Positions 52,400-61,654 of a DNA stretch of 64,000 nt are shown piece after piece. A program made the position numbers and the translations under genes. This stretch comes from Kribbella sp. NBC_01245. Its GTDB lineage: Bacteria > Actinomycetota > Actinomycetes > Propionibacteriales > Kribbellaceae. Position 1 is the stretch's first letter. Each line of letters starts with the position of its first letter. The stretch spans positions 868,001 to 932,000 of the forward strand of contig NZ_CP108487.1 in the NCBI RefSeq assembly GCF_036226525.1, given 5' to 3'. Below the pieces are notes generated by a model. That model was not told the DNA's origin. It made no database searches and saw nothing but the letters and a program-made list of their open reading frames with translations.

Positions 52400-54283
52400 C
52401 TACCTGTCTCGGTCGGTGCCCCGGTCGGCGTCTCGTCCGGCGCCGGTCGGGCGGTGGCGTAGATTCTGGTCGCCGGCACCGTCCGAGATGCGTTGAGCCG
52501 ACGCGGGCGTGGGGTTGAGCCCAGCCCTCATTGCTGCCGCCAGTTCGGTGCTTTCCCGCGTCGCTTGGCGCGCCCCGGGCTGCGTCGGGTCCCCGGTCAA
52601 ACCTGATTGAGCCTTCGGAACCTCGCTGCTCACCGCCGGGTTCACCCCGTTGATCGCCGCGGAGATACGTTCACCGCTGTCGGGCGCGGGCTGCGACCGC
52701 TCGAACTCCGCTGTCGTCTTCAGCAGCATCGTCAGCCCCTTGACCAGCTTCAGATCAGGCGTCGGGTTCGAGACCAACTGCCGCAGCGCCGTGCGGGCGT
52801 CAGTCGCCATCTCCTCCCTTATCGCAGGGCTGACGAGATGCATCCATGCAGTCAGCGGCGGGGTCTCCGCCGAGAGGTTGAGCGGCGTGTCCTGCCAAGG
52901 CTGCGAGCTGCCGGCGGCCATCACGATGCTGGTCATGCACTCGGGCAGGCTGTGCTCACCGCTCACCACCATGTCCGCGACCGCGAACGCCATCACATCC
53001 GAGGCCTCCTCGAACGACAGCCGGCCTTCGTGATGAAGCATCGTCGTCGCCGTCATATAGCAGGCCGAACTGCTCGACCGACCGCCGACGAACCGATCCG
53101 GCATCGCATTCGAGAGGTTGTAATACCAGTCGATATTGCTGACATCGACCGTACTCGGTGGCGGCAGCTTGCCGTTGTACGGCTCGGGTGCCGGATGCGC
53201 GGCTTCGGTGAACATCGCGTCGCCACCGAGCCTGCGGTACGGCGGCACGTTCACGTCCCACCGGGTCTCGCTGACGTTCAGGCGTGTCCGCGCCGGGCCC
53301 AACGTCTGCCCATAACCGCGTTCGGGCGCTTCCGCGTTGTTGTAGAGGTCCCGGATACGTTCGAACAGTTCATCGTTCACGGCCAGGCTTTTCCCGCGGT
53401 TGCGTTTCTCGGGAGCACCGGCGCCCGGCAGGTGCATGCCGACGCCTTCGTTCACCCGTGTACGTCCCTGGTGGTAGGCGAAGGTCTCGAGCGTCGCCGT
53501 CCATGCTCCGTTCGCGAGGTGATCTCGCGTCCCGGAATCGGTGTCGTGGATGGTCATCGCACCGGTCGATTGGTCCTTGTGGAGCTCGATCGTCGAGCCG
53601 ACGGCGAACCCGCGATTGCCGACCGGCCCCTCGAGCACCGTCCCACGCATCGTCACGTTTCCGGCACCGCCATCGGCCACGGCGTCGACTCTCAGCCGTA
53701 GCTCGTCGCCCTCCGAGTGCACCCGGACAACGTGATTGACCCAATCAGCCGTCGCGTCCGCCGACGTTTCGGCGTCAAAGCTGCCCACATGCCGTGAGAT
53801 CGCGCCGTCGGACAGCATCGCGTACATCGTGTCGCGCTGGTAGGTCATACCGAACAGCTGCTGGGGGTCGTCCGGCGGCGGATGCTCGCGCGCGGCCCCG
53901 ATGGCGTCGAGCTCAGCCCGGTTCGTGCCGGTGACCGCGTAGCCGTTCGATTGCAGGAACCACACCGGTTGGTTGGCCTCGACCCCCGGTGTTACTTCGC
54001 CCATCTCGTGCTGGAAGAGCTCCCACGAGTCCCGGTTCGGCGCGTTGCCCGCATTGCGGCTCGCCAGCTCTGCGCGCCAACTGCGCTTCTTCGCCTGGAG
54101 ATAGCTCGCCATGGTGGTGATTTCGGCTTCTTCGTCGATTCGCGCATGCAAGCCGTACGCGAGCTCGGGCGCCGTACTGCGTTCGAGCGCCGCGAGTCGC
54201 TCCGCGGCCGTTTCATGCTGACCGAGGATCCCCGCGATGACCGCGTCCTCAGGCCCCGTCTCGTTACGGCGTTGGGCGGGCAA
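52400..54283 (-). CDS. Large hypothetical protein, unrecognised
   Basis: This 627-residue protein has no signal peptide or clear membrane helix. The N-terminal half is polar. The central part contains SNIDWYYNLSNAMPDRF and then SSSSACYMTATTMLHHEG and VVSGEHSLPECMTSIV, where a Cys and a His could be catalytic. The C-terminal 120 residues are Pro-, Thr- and charge-rich and look disordered. It starts at a TTG close behind the small upstream gene. A secreted-toxin or contractile-injection cargo role is conceivable but unsupported. Confidence 0.5.
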   Translation of the reverse strand: MPAQRRNETGPEDAVIAGILGQHETAAERLAALERSTAPELAYGLHARIDEEAEITTMASYLQAKKRSWRAELASRNAGNAPNRDSWELFQHEMGEVTPGVEANQPVWFLQSNGYAVTGTNRAELDAIGAAREHPPPDDPQQLFGMTYQRDTMYAMLSDGAISRHVGSFDAETSADATADWVNHVVRVHSEGDELRLRVDAVADGGAGNVTMRGTVLEGPVGNRGFAVGSTIELHKDQSTGAMTIHDTDSGTRDHLANGAWTATLETFAYHQGRTRVNEGVGMHLPGAGAPEKRNRGKSLAVNDELFERIRDLYNNAEAPERGYGQTLGPARTRLNVSETRWDVNVPPYRRLGGDAMFTEAAHPAPEPYNGKLPPPSTVDVSNIDWYYNLSNAMPDRFVGGRSSSSACYMTATTMLHHEGRLSFEEASDVMAFAVADMVVSGEHSLPECMTSIVMAAGSSQPWQDTPLNLSAETPPLTAWMHLVSPAIREEMATDARTALRQLVSNPTPDLKLVKGLTMLLKTTAEFERSQPAPDSGERISAAINGVNPAVSSEVPKAQSGLTGDPTQPGARQATRESTELAAAMRAGLNPTPASAQRISDGAGDQNLRHRPTGAGRDADRGTDRDR

Positions 54284-54287
54284 CGAG

Positions 54288-54509
54288 TCACGCCTCGTCG
54301 ATCGCCCGACGGATCTCGCGCTCGACGAAGTCCCAGGCGTAGTTCGCCGCGATCTGGTCGTCGTAGTACTCGGCGAGTGCTTCCTCGGTCAGCTTGCGCA
54401 CCAGCGCCTCGCCGCCGAGTGCGGTCAGGTCCACCCGCCGCGGCCTCAACTTGGCAAGCGTGCTCACCCGGATCGCGTCATAGCGGTCCTGCTCGTTCGT
54501 ATAGCGCAT
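54288..54509 (-). CDS. Small hypothetical protein upstream of the 627-residue ORF
   Basis: This 73-residue acidic-basic protein reads MRYTNEQDRYDAIRV, with a helical C-terminus (EEALAEYYDDQIAAN). The stop is only four bases from the start of the large hypothetical gene, so the two should be cotranscribed. A chaperone, adaptor or antitoxin-like role is possible by position, but there is no motif. Confidence 0.5.
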   Translation of the reverse strand: MRYTNEQDRYDAIRVSTLAKLRPRRVDLTALGGEALVRKLTEEALAEYYDDQIAANYAWDFVEREIRRAIDEA

Positions 54510-54589
54510 CTTCGTGATGGTAGGACGTCGCGGGGTCCTGACCCGCGCGGTAGACCTCAACCCTCAGGCCGGACGAGTAATCTGTTGCA

Positions 54590-54949
54590 ATGATTGCAAT
54601 AGTCACGGCGGCGGTGTTCTTCTCCGGCATGGGGGTCTACGGGCTCGTCGCACCCGCTGCGCTGGTCCGGCCGTTCGGGATCCAGGTGACCGGGGCCCAC
54701 GCACGCACCGAAGTGCGCGCGGTGTACGGCGGTTTCGGGCTGGCTTTCGCCGGGCTGCTCGTCGTCGCGGCGATCGACGCCGAGATTCGCCGGGGTGCAG
54801 TGATCGCGGTGGCGGTTGCGCTGGCCGGGATGGCGGCCGGGCGATTGGTCGGTCGAGTGTTCGACCGGCCGGCCGCCTTCTATCCGACCTGGTTCTACTT
54901 CTGGGCCGAGCTGGTGCTGGCCGTGGCACTGTGGCTCGCGGTCGACTAA
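54590..54949 (+). CDS. DUF4345-like membrane protein
   Basis: This 119-residue protein has four hydrophobic segments with the pattern FFSGMGVYGLVAPAALVRPFG, then RAVYGGFGLAFAGLL, typical of DUF4345 family proteins. The function of the family is not known. It ends three bases from the convergent TetR-type gene. Confidence 0.65.
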   Translation: MIAIVTAAVFFSGMGVYGLVAPAALVRPFGIQVTGAHARTEVRAVYGGFGLAFAGLLVVAAIDAEIRRGAVIAVAVALAGMAAGRLVGRVFDRPAAFYPTWFYFWAELVLAVALWLAVD

Positions 54950-54952
54950 TTG

Positions 54953-55588
54953 TCAGTCGACCAGTAGTCCGTGGGCAAAAGCCTCCGTCGCTACCCGGAG
55001 CAGTCGGGCGAGCTCTTCGTCAGTACGGCGCAAGCGATCCGGCCGCCAGGCGAGACTGATAATCCCGTTCCAGGTGGCCCACAGGACAGTCGCCACCTCG
55101 TCGGCATCGACGGCGCGGATCGCCCCGGCGTCGATGCCGCGCTTGATCGCCTCGACCATCCGCGTGTTCTGCTCGTCGACCGAGGCTGCGAGCCGGTCGG
55201 CGAGCTCACGCCCGGCCTGGTAGGCACCCGGATCAGTGGGGAACGCCAGCATGCGGAAGTACTCGGGGTTCGCCAGGTAGAAGGCCAGATATTCCTCGGC
55301 GGCCGCGTAGAGCTGTTCGGTCGGGCTGCGTCCGTCGACGTACGCGAGGTCCATGAAACGCCGGTCGCTGTCGATGGCGCGTTCGATCAGTGCCGCGTGC
55401 AGTCCGGCTTTCGAGCCGAAGTGGTTGTACACCGAGCCGACCGCCACGCCCGCGGTCGCCGCGATCTCTTCGACGGTCACGTCCGCCACTGCCCGTGCGG
55501 TGAACAGTTGTTCCGCGCTGCGGAGCAATGCGTCGATCGTTCGTTCCGCCCGCGGATCCACCCGTCGCCTCTCTGAGAACCGTTGCAA
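54953..55588 (-). CDS. TetR-family transcriptional regulator
   Basis: This 211-residue protein has the TetR DNA-binding domain (VEEIAATAGVAVGSVYNHFGSKAGLHAAL in parts) and a large helical ligand-binding C-terminal domain of the TetR_C type (ATVLWATWNGIISLAWRPD). Its target may be the divergent or neighbouring membrane genes; none is shown. An Arg-rich start precedes the helix-turn-helix. Confidence 0.85.
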   Translation of the reverse strand: MQRFSERRRVDPRAERTIDALLRSAEQLFTARAVADVTVEEIAATAGVAVGSVYNHFGSKAGLHAALIERAIDSDRRFMDLAYVDGRSPTEQLYAAAEEYLAFYLANPEYFRMLAFPTDPGAYQAGRELADRLAASVDEQNTRMVEAIKRGIDAGAIRAVDADEVATVLWATWNGIISLAWRPDRLRRTDEELARLLRVATEAFAHGLLVD

Positions 55589-55625
55589 GAAGTATTGCCG
55601 AGCGTGGGCGCGATCGGCCGGCGGG

Positions 55626-56006
55626 CTATGGGATGGGCGCGCCTTCGGGGGTGTAGGTGGCGAGTTCCACGTGGTAGCCGTCGGGGTCTACGAGGGTGAT
55701 GGCTTGGGCCGGTGCGGTGGCCGCGGTGCGTGGATGGACCGAGCCGTGTACGGCGTGCAACTCGTCGGCTCGGTCGTACAGCTCGTGGATCGATGCGTCC
55801 GCGATCAGGCAGATGCTCACCGAACCAGTCGGCGCCGGTGTCCCTTGGCGCAGCCGGATGGCCTGTCCGCCGACGAGGAGAGAGACCTCGCCCTCGTAGT
55901 CGTGCGTTGTCCGTGAGCCGGTCAGCTCGGACCACCACCGGGCGCTCGCGTCGACGTCGGAGACAGAGAGGACGACATGGTCCAGGTATGTGGTGCGGAT
56001 CTTCAT
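55626..56006 (-). CDS. VOC-superfamily (glyoxalase/dioxygenase-like) protein
   Basis: This 126-residue protein has LDHVVLSVSDVDASARWW at the start and ITLVDPDGYHVELATY at the end, so the His and Glu metal ligands of the VOC fold are present. It may be a small metal-dependent enzyme or binding protein. AAAGGAG precedes the ATG at 56006; the longer open frame upstream is not coding. Confidence 0.75.
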   Translation of the reverse strand: MKIRTTYLDHVVLSVSDVDASARWWSELTGSRTTHDYEGEVSLLVGGQAIRLRQGTPAPTGSVSICLIADASIHELYDRADELHAVHGSVHPRTAATAPAQAITLVDPDGYHVELATYTPEGAPIP

Positions 56007-56097
56007 GGCGACTCCTTTCACCAATTCCGACTGTGCTCCGCGGGACCGCCGAACGTCCATACCCTGAACCATCCCGGCGTCGTGCGATGATCGACTG

Positions 56098-56427
56098 ATG
56101 GATGTTGCGTCGATCAACGAACTGGCGGCTGACCTGCTTGCCAACGCGGCGTCTGCTGAGAGCGGGCGCAGCTCGGTGACGGTCTACAGCAGGACCGGCG
56201 CCCGGCTCCGGCAGACGCTGACGGCGCTCGCCGCGGGGCGGGTGATGGGTGAGCACAAGAGTCCTGGGGACGCGTCGGTGCTCTGCCTGCAGGGTCGCAT
56301 CCTGGTCCATGCCGGTGACGCCGAGGTCGAGCTGGGCCCGGGTGACCTGGTCGCGGTGCCGCCGCAGCGTCACGAGGTCGAAGCGCTGGAGCCGTCTGTC
56401 CTGCTGCTCACAGTCGCATTGCACTGA
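56098..56427 (+). CDS. Cupin-domain protein
   Basis: This 109-residue single cupin contains RVMGEHKSPGDASVLCLQGRILVHAG and LGPGDLVAVPPQRHEVEAL, which give the two cupin motifs with one or two metal-binding His residues. It probably binds a small ligand. It is divergent from the VOC gene with about 90 bases between them. Confidence 0.7.
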   Translation: MDVASINELAADLLANAASAESGRSSVTVYSRTGARLRQTLTALAAGRVMGEHKSPGDASVLCLQGRILVHAGDAEVELGPGDLVAVPPQRHEVEALEPSVLLLTVALH

Positions 56428-56513
56428 CCGTTGGCCTGCCGCTGTGATGGCTTGACCCTGCGGTGTTCCTGCTGAACCGATGGGTGCTGCCAGAGATACG
56501 GCGACGGGACAGC

Positions 56514-56820
56514 TCAGCCGACGCGGTCCCAGCCGCAGCGGGGCGGTGGGGTGCCGAGGTGGGCGTTGTCGCGGCTGCGGTAGACGATGTAGGGGCGGGT
56601 GAGGTAGCCGACCGGTGCGCTGCATCATCACCTTGTCCATCCGCGTCGTGGCGGAAAAGACGGGTCCGACGGTGCGTCGGCGGTAGATCAGGATCGCCAT
56701 GCCGACCACCGTCATTACGCCGGCCATGAGGCCACCGGTGACGGCCACCACGTGGTAGGAGTGCTCGCTGACGCCGACAGCGTCCGTCCAGGATTGCGGC
56801 ACCAGTAAGCCGATGATGCG
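56514..56820 (-). pseudogene. narI: Remnant of narI (nitrate reductase gamma subunit)
   Basis: Two pieces of NarI are joined out of frame. The first (56820 to about 56640) reads IIGLLVPQSWTDAVG, SEHSYHVVAV and YRRRTVGPVFSATTR, and ends DKVM. The second, in another frame, reads SAPVGYLTRPYIVYRSR, NAHLGTPPPR and CGWDRVG, then a stop. About 85 internal residues and the N-terminal 70 or so are lost. Haem-anchoring helices are therefore missing and the gene is dead. No narG, narH or narJ is present in this window. Confidence 0.85.
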
Positions 56821-56934
56821 ATCTAGCGGAGCTGTACGGAGCTCGACGGCTGAGGATCTCCTGCAACGGAAAAACGCAGGTGGCTGATGTGTGCTTCGGC
56901 CGCCCAGGAGATTCGTCGAGCCAGGGTTCGGCCA

Positions 56935-56964
56935 ACGGCGCGGGCCGGCGTCGGCCCGCGCCGT
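56935..56964 (-). terminator. Strong hairpin downstream of the first LVIVD gene
   Basis: A perfect 13-bp stem, ACGGCGCGGGCCG with CGGCCCGCGCCGT, closes a 4-base loop (GCGT). It lies 64 bases after the end of the minus-strand LVIVD gene. Confidence 0.75.
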
Positions 56965-57028
56965 CTGTGGAGGGCGGCGGAGTGCCGCGGCCGTTCGTCC
57001 ATTCCTGTTTGAAGGTGTGCCCGGCTCC

Positions 57029-58528
57029 CTAAGGGATCGATACGTGGTTGGTCTGTGGGTTGAGGTGGTCGACCTTCACCACGGGCCCTCGGACCTCAGG
57101 CGCGCTCACATCCCAGATGTAGAGGCCGCGCCTCGTGTCGCTTTCGTAGATGCGCCCGTTGTACCAGTACGAGGACCAGTCGCCGCCACGGAAGTTGGTA
57201 CGGCCGCCTGGGCTCGTGTCTGAGGGCGGATCGAGCGGGTCGGGGTCCATCCAGGCGACCTCGTAGGCGTTCGCCACGTCGGTGAAGTCCACCAGCGCCG
57301 TGCCCGACTGGTAGGAGCCATGGACGAGGAGATTCCTCGTCGGATGGGGGACGACGTTGTAGTTGTGGATCGTGCAGTTCTCGTACTGGGACTGCGGGCG
57401 GGGCAGGACGTGCCGGCCGATGATTTCACCCGTTGCGCCGTCATGGAAGAAGAGCGTCTTCATCTCGTCCGTCTGTACCGAACTGCCGGCCGTGGGTGGG
57501 CTGATCGGGTTGCCCGTCGCCTGGCAGCGCGGCAGCGTGCCGCCGCCGGGCTCCCAGCCGGTGACGAGGATCGAGCCATCCCAGCTCCAGGCCGCGGAGT
57601 GGAAGCCCGTGACCGTCGGAGCCGTGGTCGCGTAGAGGAACACCGGGTTCTCGAGATCGGAGATATCGAAGACCGGAACCCCGGGGTTGCCTGCGCAGGC
57701 TGCCCGGTTCACCGAGCCAAGGATCACACCCATGTCGTGGCAGGTGGTGATGACCCGGCCGTCGGGCATCTGGCCAAGGGAGAACGAGCCGATGACGCTC
57801 GCCGAGCCCGGGTCGGAAAGCGGAACCTCCACGATGTCCTCGCGATTGAACGGTAAGCCCGGACACTGGTTGCCGTACTTGCCGGGATTCGCTTGGAGAC
57901 CCGCTCCGCTGACGCTGTTATAGATCAGGACACGGTTGCTCTCTGGGTCAGGGACCACTGTATGGGTGTGAGATCCACAGTCGAGTGGGATCGACGCGAC
58001 GAGTTCGATGTTGCTCAGGTCGCTGATGTCGAAGACCTGGATGCCCTCGAAGCCCGTACAAGGCGCGGACACAGGTGCGCAGTCGGCGTCGGGCGGATTC
58101 CCCGATTGCGCCACGGCAGAGCACTGATCCGTTCGCTGCGGCGAATCGACCGAACGGAACACGAGGTTTCCATAGACTCCGACGTCACCCTGTGGGCTGA
58201 CGCAGGTGAAGAACGCCCGTTCCGCCGGATTAGCCGGCGCTCGAACGTCGATGACCCGGAAGCCGTCGTAGCGCCCCTGGATCACGGTGCCGCCCCAGAA
58301 CGCCAGATCGGTGTTCCGGGTATCCCACGGAACATCGCCAGGGCCAACTGGCGGTGGGCCGGTGACCGCACCCGCACGGAGGCTGGCACCGAGCAGGTGC
58401 ATGTTCTGGCTGTGTGGGCGGTCGGGAGTATCGTCCGGCGGCGCAGCCGTAGCCCACGATGGAATGGCCAGGGCAGTGACGACACCGCAAACGAGCGCTG
58501 CGAAGAACCGTCCTTTCGAGGCATGCAT
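57029..58528 (-). CDS. Secreted LVIVD-repeat (beta-propeller-like) protein
   Basis: This 499-residue protein has a signal peptide (FFAALVCGVVTALAIPSWA). Repeated blades of the LVIVD type follow, such as YDGFRVIDVRAPANPAERAF, GIQVFDISDLSNIELVASI and VPVFDISDLENPVFLYA. C-terminal motifs ENCTIHNYNVVPHPTRN and GGDWSSYWYNGRIYESD are shared with the partial gene at the end of the window. It is probably a seven-bladed propeller acting outside the cell. Multiple Cys suggest disulfides. No enzymatic role can be assigned. Confidence 0.8.
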   Translation of the reverse strand: MHASKGRFFAALVCGVVTALAIPSWATAAPPDDTPDRPHSQNMHLLGASLRAGAVTGPPPVGPGDVPWDTRNTDLAFWGGTVIQGRYDGFRVIDVRAPANPAERAFFTCVSPQGDVGVYGNLVFRSVDSPQRTDQCSAVAQSGNPPDADCAPVSAPCTGFEGIQVFDISDLSNIELVASIPLDCGSHTHTVVPDPESNRVLIYNSVSGAGLQANPGKYGNQCPGLPFNREDIVEVPLSDPGSASVIGSFSLGQMPDGRVITTCHDMGVILGSVNRAACAGNPGVPVFDISDLENPVFLYATTAPTVTGFHSAAWSWDGSILVTGWEPGGGTLPRCQATGNPISPPTAGSSVQTDEMKTLFFHDGATGEIIGRHVLPRPQSQYENCTIHNYNVVPHPTRNLLVHGSYQSGTALVDFTDVANAYEVAWMDPDPLDPPSDTSPGGRTNFRGGDWSSYWYNGRIYESDTRRGLYIWDVSAPEVRGPVVKVDHLNPQTNHVSIP

Positions 58529-58623
58529 GAGCGGAACCCCTTTCTCTTCTGATCGTTGCGCGCACAGCGGCAGTTGCTGAAGGCAATGACTCTGTCAATG
58601 CGGCTCTCACGATGACGAGCCCG

Positions 58624-58665
58624 GAAGGGCACCTCACCCGGATCTGTCGAGTGAGGATGCCCTTC
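58624..58665 (-). terminator. Hairpin downstream of the M36 peptidase gene
   Basis: GAAGGGCA and CTCAC pair with GTGAG and TGCCCTTC around a 13-base loop, with a small bulge. It starts 22 bases after the minus-strand M36 gene ends. Confidence 0.7.
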
Positions 58666-58686
58666 ACGCCTATCTGAAGCTCCCTT

Positions 58687-61617
58687 CTACTGCGCGAAGG
58701 CCTGGAACTCGGCCACTCGCACGTTGCGCGCCTGCGGGCTGGCGGTGGCGCAGTCTGTGTTCGCCCGTGGGTCGGCGTCCTGCTCACCTGCGTAATCCGG
58801 CGCGCCCGTGCACTGGTTGGTGAGCACCTCGAGCCGCAGGTGCGTCGCCGTGACATCTGGTATGTCGAAGGACCTGATCGTCAGCTCCGGCGCCCGCGGC
58901 CGCGGCGCGATCGACGGGAACGGGTCCGCTGGACTGGTGAAGACGACCTGGAACTGTGTCGGGTCAGAGCAGGCGACCGCGCCACCTGCCGTGCACGCCA
59001 GCAGCCGGAACTGCCGCAGTGCGGAGAACCGGCTCTGAGTCGCGGCATCGGGGTCCGTAGCGATCGGCGGCCGCAGCAACGCGCTGACCTGGATGTGCCT
59101 TACCTCTTGGACACCACCGGCCAGGTCCACGGTGACCTGCTTGCCGGCGACCGCGCTGCCCAGCGATGCCCAGTTGGTCGCTTCGTCGTCGTCGACGATC
59201 CTGGCCAGGTTGACCCCGTCGCCGCTCGCGGTGGCGCCGCCGGCGCTCGATGCGAGGTTGCGCGGCATCGGTACGACCAGGTCGCTTGCCTGCCCCTGGC
59301 CAAACGAGGTCGCACCGAGTCGCGCATGCCCGAATCCGGGGGCCTGAGCGATGAAGGTGTACGAGCCGGGCACCAGCCGCACCTGGTTGGTGAGAGGCGT
59401 GGCTGGGTCGGTGTCGGCTACCGGGACCGCCCGTGCCTGGTAGTCGCCGACGAACAGCCTCGCACCGGGTACGGCCTGCCCATTCTCGTCCACCGGACGG
59501 AAGGTGATTGTCGCCTCGGTTGCGAATGGCGAGGTGAAGCCGGGCCTAGGGTTGGGGTCACCGGCGCCGTTGCTGAACGCCGTCTCGCCGAGGCCGCGCT
59601 TGGCGAACGCGTTCCACAGGATGTCCTGGTTGGTCCCGCCGAAGCGGATCTGGTCCGCCCCGAGCAGCGCGTCCCGCGCGTCGACCATGCTGTTGGCGCT
59701 ATTCGCCATGAGGAGGAACGAGTCGAACACGAGCTGGGCCCACCGCCGGTTGCCCGGGCAGGATGTCACCGGAGTCTGGCCGTTGGCGCACGACTTCTGC
59801 AACGCCGGCGTTCCGGCGCCGTACCGCTGGATCATCGCAGACCGGATGTCGAAGTTCGTCGCGCTCCACAGCTCGCCCGAGGCATGGACCTGCAGCCCGA
59901 CGAAGTCGTAGTCGACGCTGCTGTAGTTGAGCGGGCTGTTGCTCATGTTGTAGTTGCGGATACCGGCGATCGGGTCGGTCGTGACGTACTCGCCGATCGT
60001 GAACGCCCGGATGCCGGCCGGCGCGTAGCCGTGCTCGGTGAGGTACTCCATCGCCATCAGGTCCGACCAGCTTTCGCTCATGCCTTGGGGCGAGCTGAGA
60101 CCCATGTCCGGGCCGGCGACCATCCGGTTGGTGATGGCGTGGGTGTACTCGTGGCCGATGACCGACATGTCGAAGTCGCCGTCGACACACGGTGCGTAGA
60201 AGGCGCCCGCGATCGGCTGCCACAGGTACATGTTGGTGATGGGCCGATGCCCGTCACGCGGCGTGATCTGGTTGGCGTTGTCCCGCGCGGCGAACGCCGG
60301 CGGTCCACCCGTGACGCCACCGGCTTGCGCGTTGCCCTGCTCGGGGTCGTTCGCCTTGCCGCCCAGCTTGAAGTTGTCGTCCTGCAGGTTGAACGTGGTC
60401 TCCGTGAAGCCGAGGTGGTAGGACCAATCGTGCATGCGGTTGTGCATCGCGAAGAGGTTGGCCCGGGCGGCATCGATGTCGTTGCGCGCGGCCGTTTCGA
60501 AGACGGCAGGTGAACACCTTTCCCTGAGCCATTGGTTGGTCCAGGGATAGACGTACTCACGCGTCGGGCTTGGTGTCGCCATCTCATGCCCGACCTTGAA
60601 CGGATTGTTGGTGAACCAGTTGTGAACGGCGAAGGCGTTGTTGCCGTCCGTGGTCTCGCTTGGCTTGCCGTTCTCGGGCTTGATGTCCCAGGCGAGCGGT
60701 GATGCGGAGGTACCGACGATCTCGTCACAGCCCGGCCCGGCGGCAAAGCACCAGCGCTGCCTGGTGTCGGCCGAGGAATAGTCGGTCGGCGGCGTGTTGG
60801 GGAACACCTGCCACTCTGGGTTGTCGCTGTCCGAGTCGACGAGACTCTCCCGAACGAGAACGCTGCCGTCCCTGGCGTCGACGTAGGTCGTGTACGCGAC
60901 TGGTTCGGCGCCGTTGAGGTCAGAACCCAGAGCGACTTCGTACGCGGCGCGCGCACCGCGATCCGGCGTTGGAACCGCGACCAGGCGGGTCTCCATGATC
61001 CTCGGGTTCGAGACACCGGCATCGGTAGCTGCAATGCGCTCGGCGTCGGCTGCGGAGATCGTTGCCGGCTGCGGTGCGCCGGCGTCGCGGGCCAGCGACG
61101 AGCTCAGGTACCACACCTTGCCGTCGCGCACGCCCACCGACAGCAGGCCGTCGCGACCGGCGATGAGATCGCCGAATCGTTGCCGGAAGACGACCGCCGT
61201 GCCTTTGCCAATGGGCGCAACAGTCAGGACCTCGAGCGCATCCGTTCCGCGCTGGGTGAGACCGAGTACATCGCGGTTGGCGGCGATGTACGCTTTGGCC
61301 GCCTGGACCGGGTCCGCACCGAGACCGGTGGCCAATGACGTCCTGGTCGCGGCAAGCACGGCCGGTGTGCCCAGGCGATTCCATCGAGCCCGGGCACCCA
61401 ATGCGGCGGCGCGCGCCAGCTGCCGGGCGGTCGGCGCGACTACGCCCTTCCTGTTGTCCTTTTCCTTGGTGGGTTGATGATCCCCCTGGACGCCGCTGTC
61501 CACGGCGTCTTGATCACGGGAATCGGCTGCGAGGCCAGCCGTTCCGCCCGCGAACGTGATGGCGGCTGCCGTCAGCAGCGCGGTTGCCAGCACTAATGGT
61601 CGGGATGGTTTGCGCAC
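58687..61617 (-). CDS. Secreted M36 (fungalysin-type) metallopeptidase with C-terminal discoidin-like domain
   Basis: This 976-residue protein starts at a GTG with AGGAGGTGA upstream. It has a signal peptide (LVLATALLTAAAITFAGGTA), an FTP/PepSY-like propeptide (to about residue 290) and the M36 catalytic domain with the zinc motif GHEYTHAITNRM and the third ligand in GMSESWSDLMAMEYL. A PA-like or linker part and a coagulation-factor 5/8-like C-terminal domain (GVNLARIVDDDEATNWASLG) follow. It is expected to degrade extracellular proteins. Confidence 0.88.
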   Translation of the reverse strand: MRKPSRPLVLATALLTAAAITFAGGTAGLAADSRDQDAVDSGVQGDHQPTKEKDNRKGVVAPTARQLARAAALGARARWNRLGTPAVLAATRTSLATGLGADPVQAAKAYIAANRDVLGLTQRGTDALEVLTVAPIGKGTAVVFRQRFGDLIAGRDGLLSVGVRDGKVWYLSSSLARDAGAPQPATISAADAERIAATDAGVSNPRIMETRLVAVPTPDRGARAAYEVALGSDLNGAEPVAYTTYVDARDGSVLVRESLVDSDSDNPEWQVFPNTPPTDYSSADTRQRWCFAAGPGCDEIVGTSASPLAWDIKPENGKPSETTDGNNAFAVHNWFTNNPFKVGHEMATPSPTREYVYPWTNQWLRERCSPAVFETAARNDIDAARANLFAMHNRMHDWSYHLGFTETTFNLQDDNFKLGGKANDPEQGNAQAGGVTGGPPAFAARDNANQITPRDGHRPITNMYLWQPIAGAFYAPCVDGDFDMSVIGHEYTHAITNRMVAGPDMGLSSPQGMSESWSDLMAMEYLTEHGYAPAGIRAFTIGEYVTTDPIAGIRNYNMSNSPLNYSSVDYDFVGLQVHASGELWSATNFDIRSAMIQRYGAGTPALQKSCANGQTPVTSCPGNRRWAQLVFDSFLLMANSANSMVDARDALLGADQIRFGGTNQDILWNAFAKRGLGETAFSNGAGDPNPRPGFTSPFATEATITFRPVDENGQAVPGARLFVGDYQARAVPVADTDPATPLTNQVRLVPGSYTFIAQAPGFGHARLGATSFGQGQASDLVVPMPRNLASSAGGATASGDGVNLARIVDDDEATNWASLGSAVAGKQVTVDLAGGVQEVRHIQVSALLRPPIATDPDAATQSRFSALRQFRLLACTAGGAVACSDPTQFQVVFTSPADPFPSIAPRPRAPELTIRSFDIPDVTATHLRLEVLTNQCTGAPDYAGEQDADPRANTDCATASPQARNVRVAEFQAFAQ

Positions 61618-61654
61618 GTCGTCACCTCCTGGTGGCGTCTTTGCCACCGTGGTC

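Noticed and set aside
55477..56802. 441-residue minus-strand open frame
   Set aside because: Only its first 60 residues match NarI; the rest is out-of-frame reading across the cupin, VOC and TetR genes. It is treated as a narI pseudogene.
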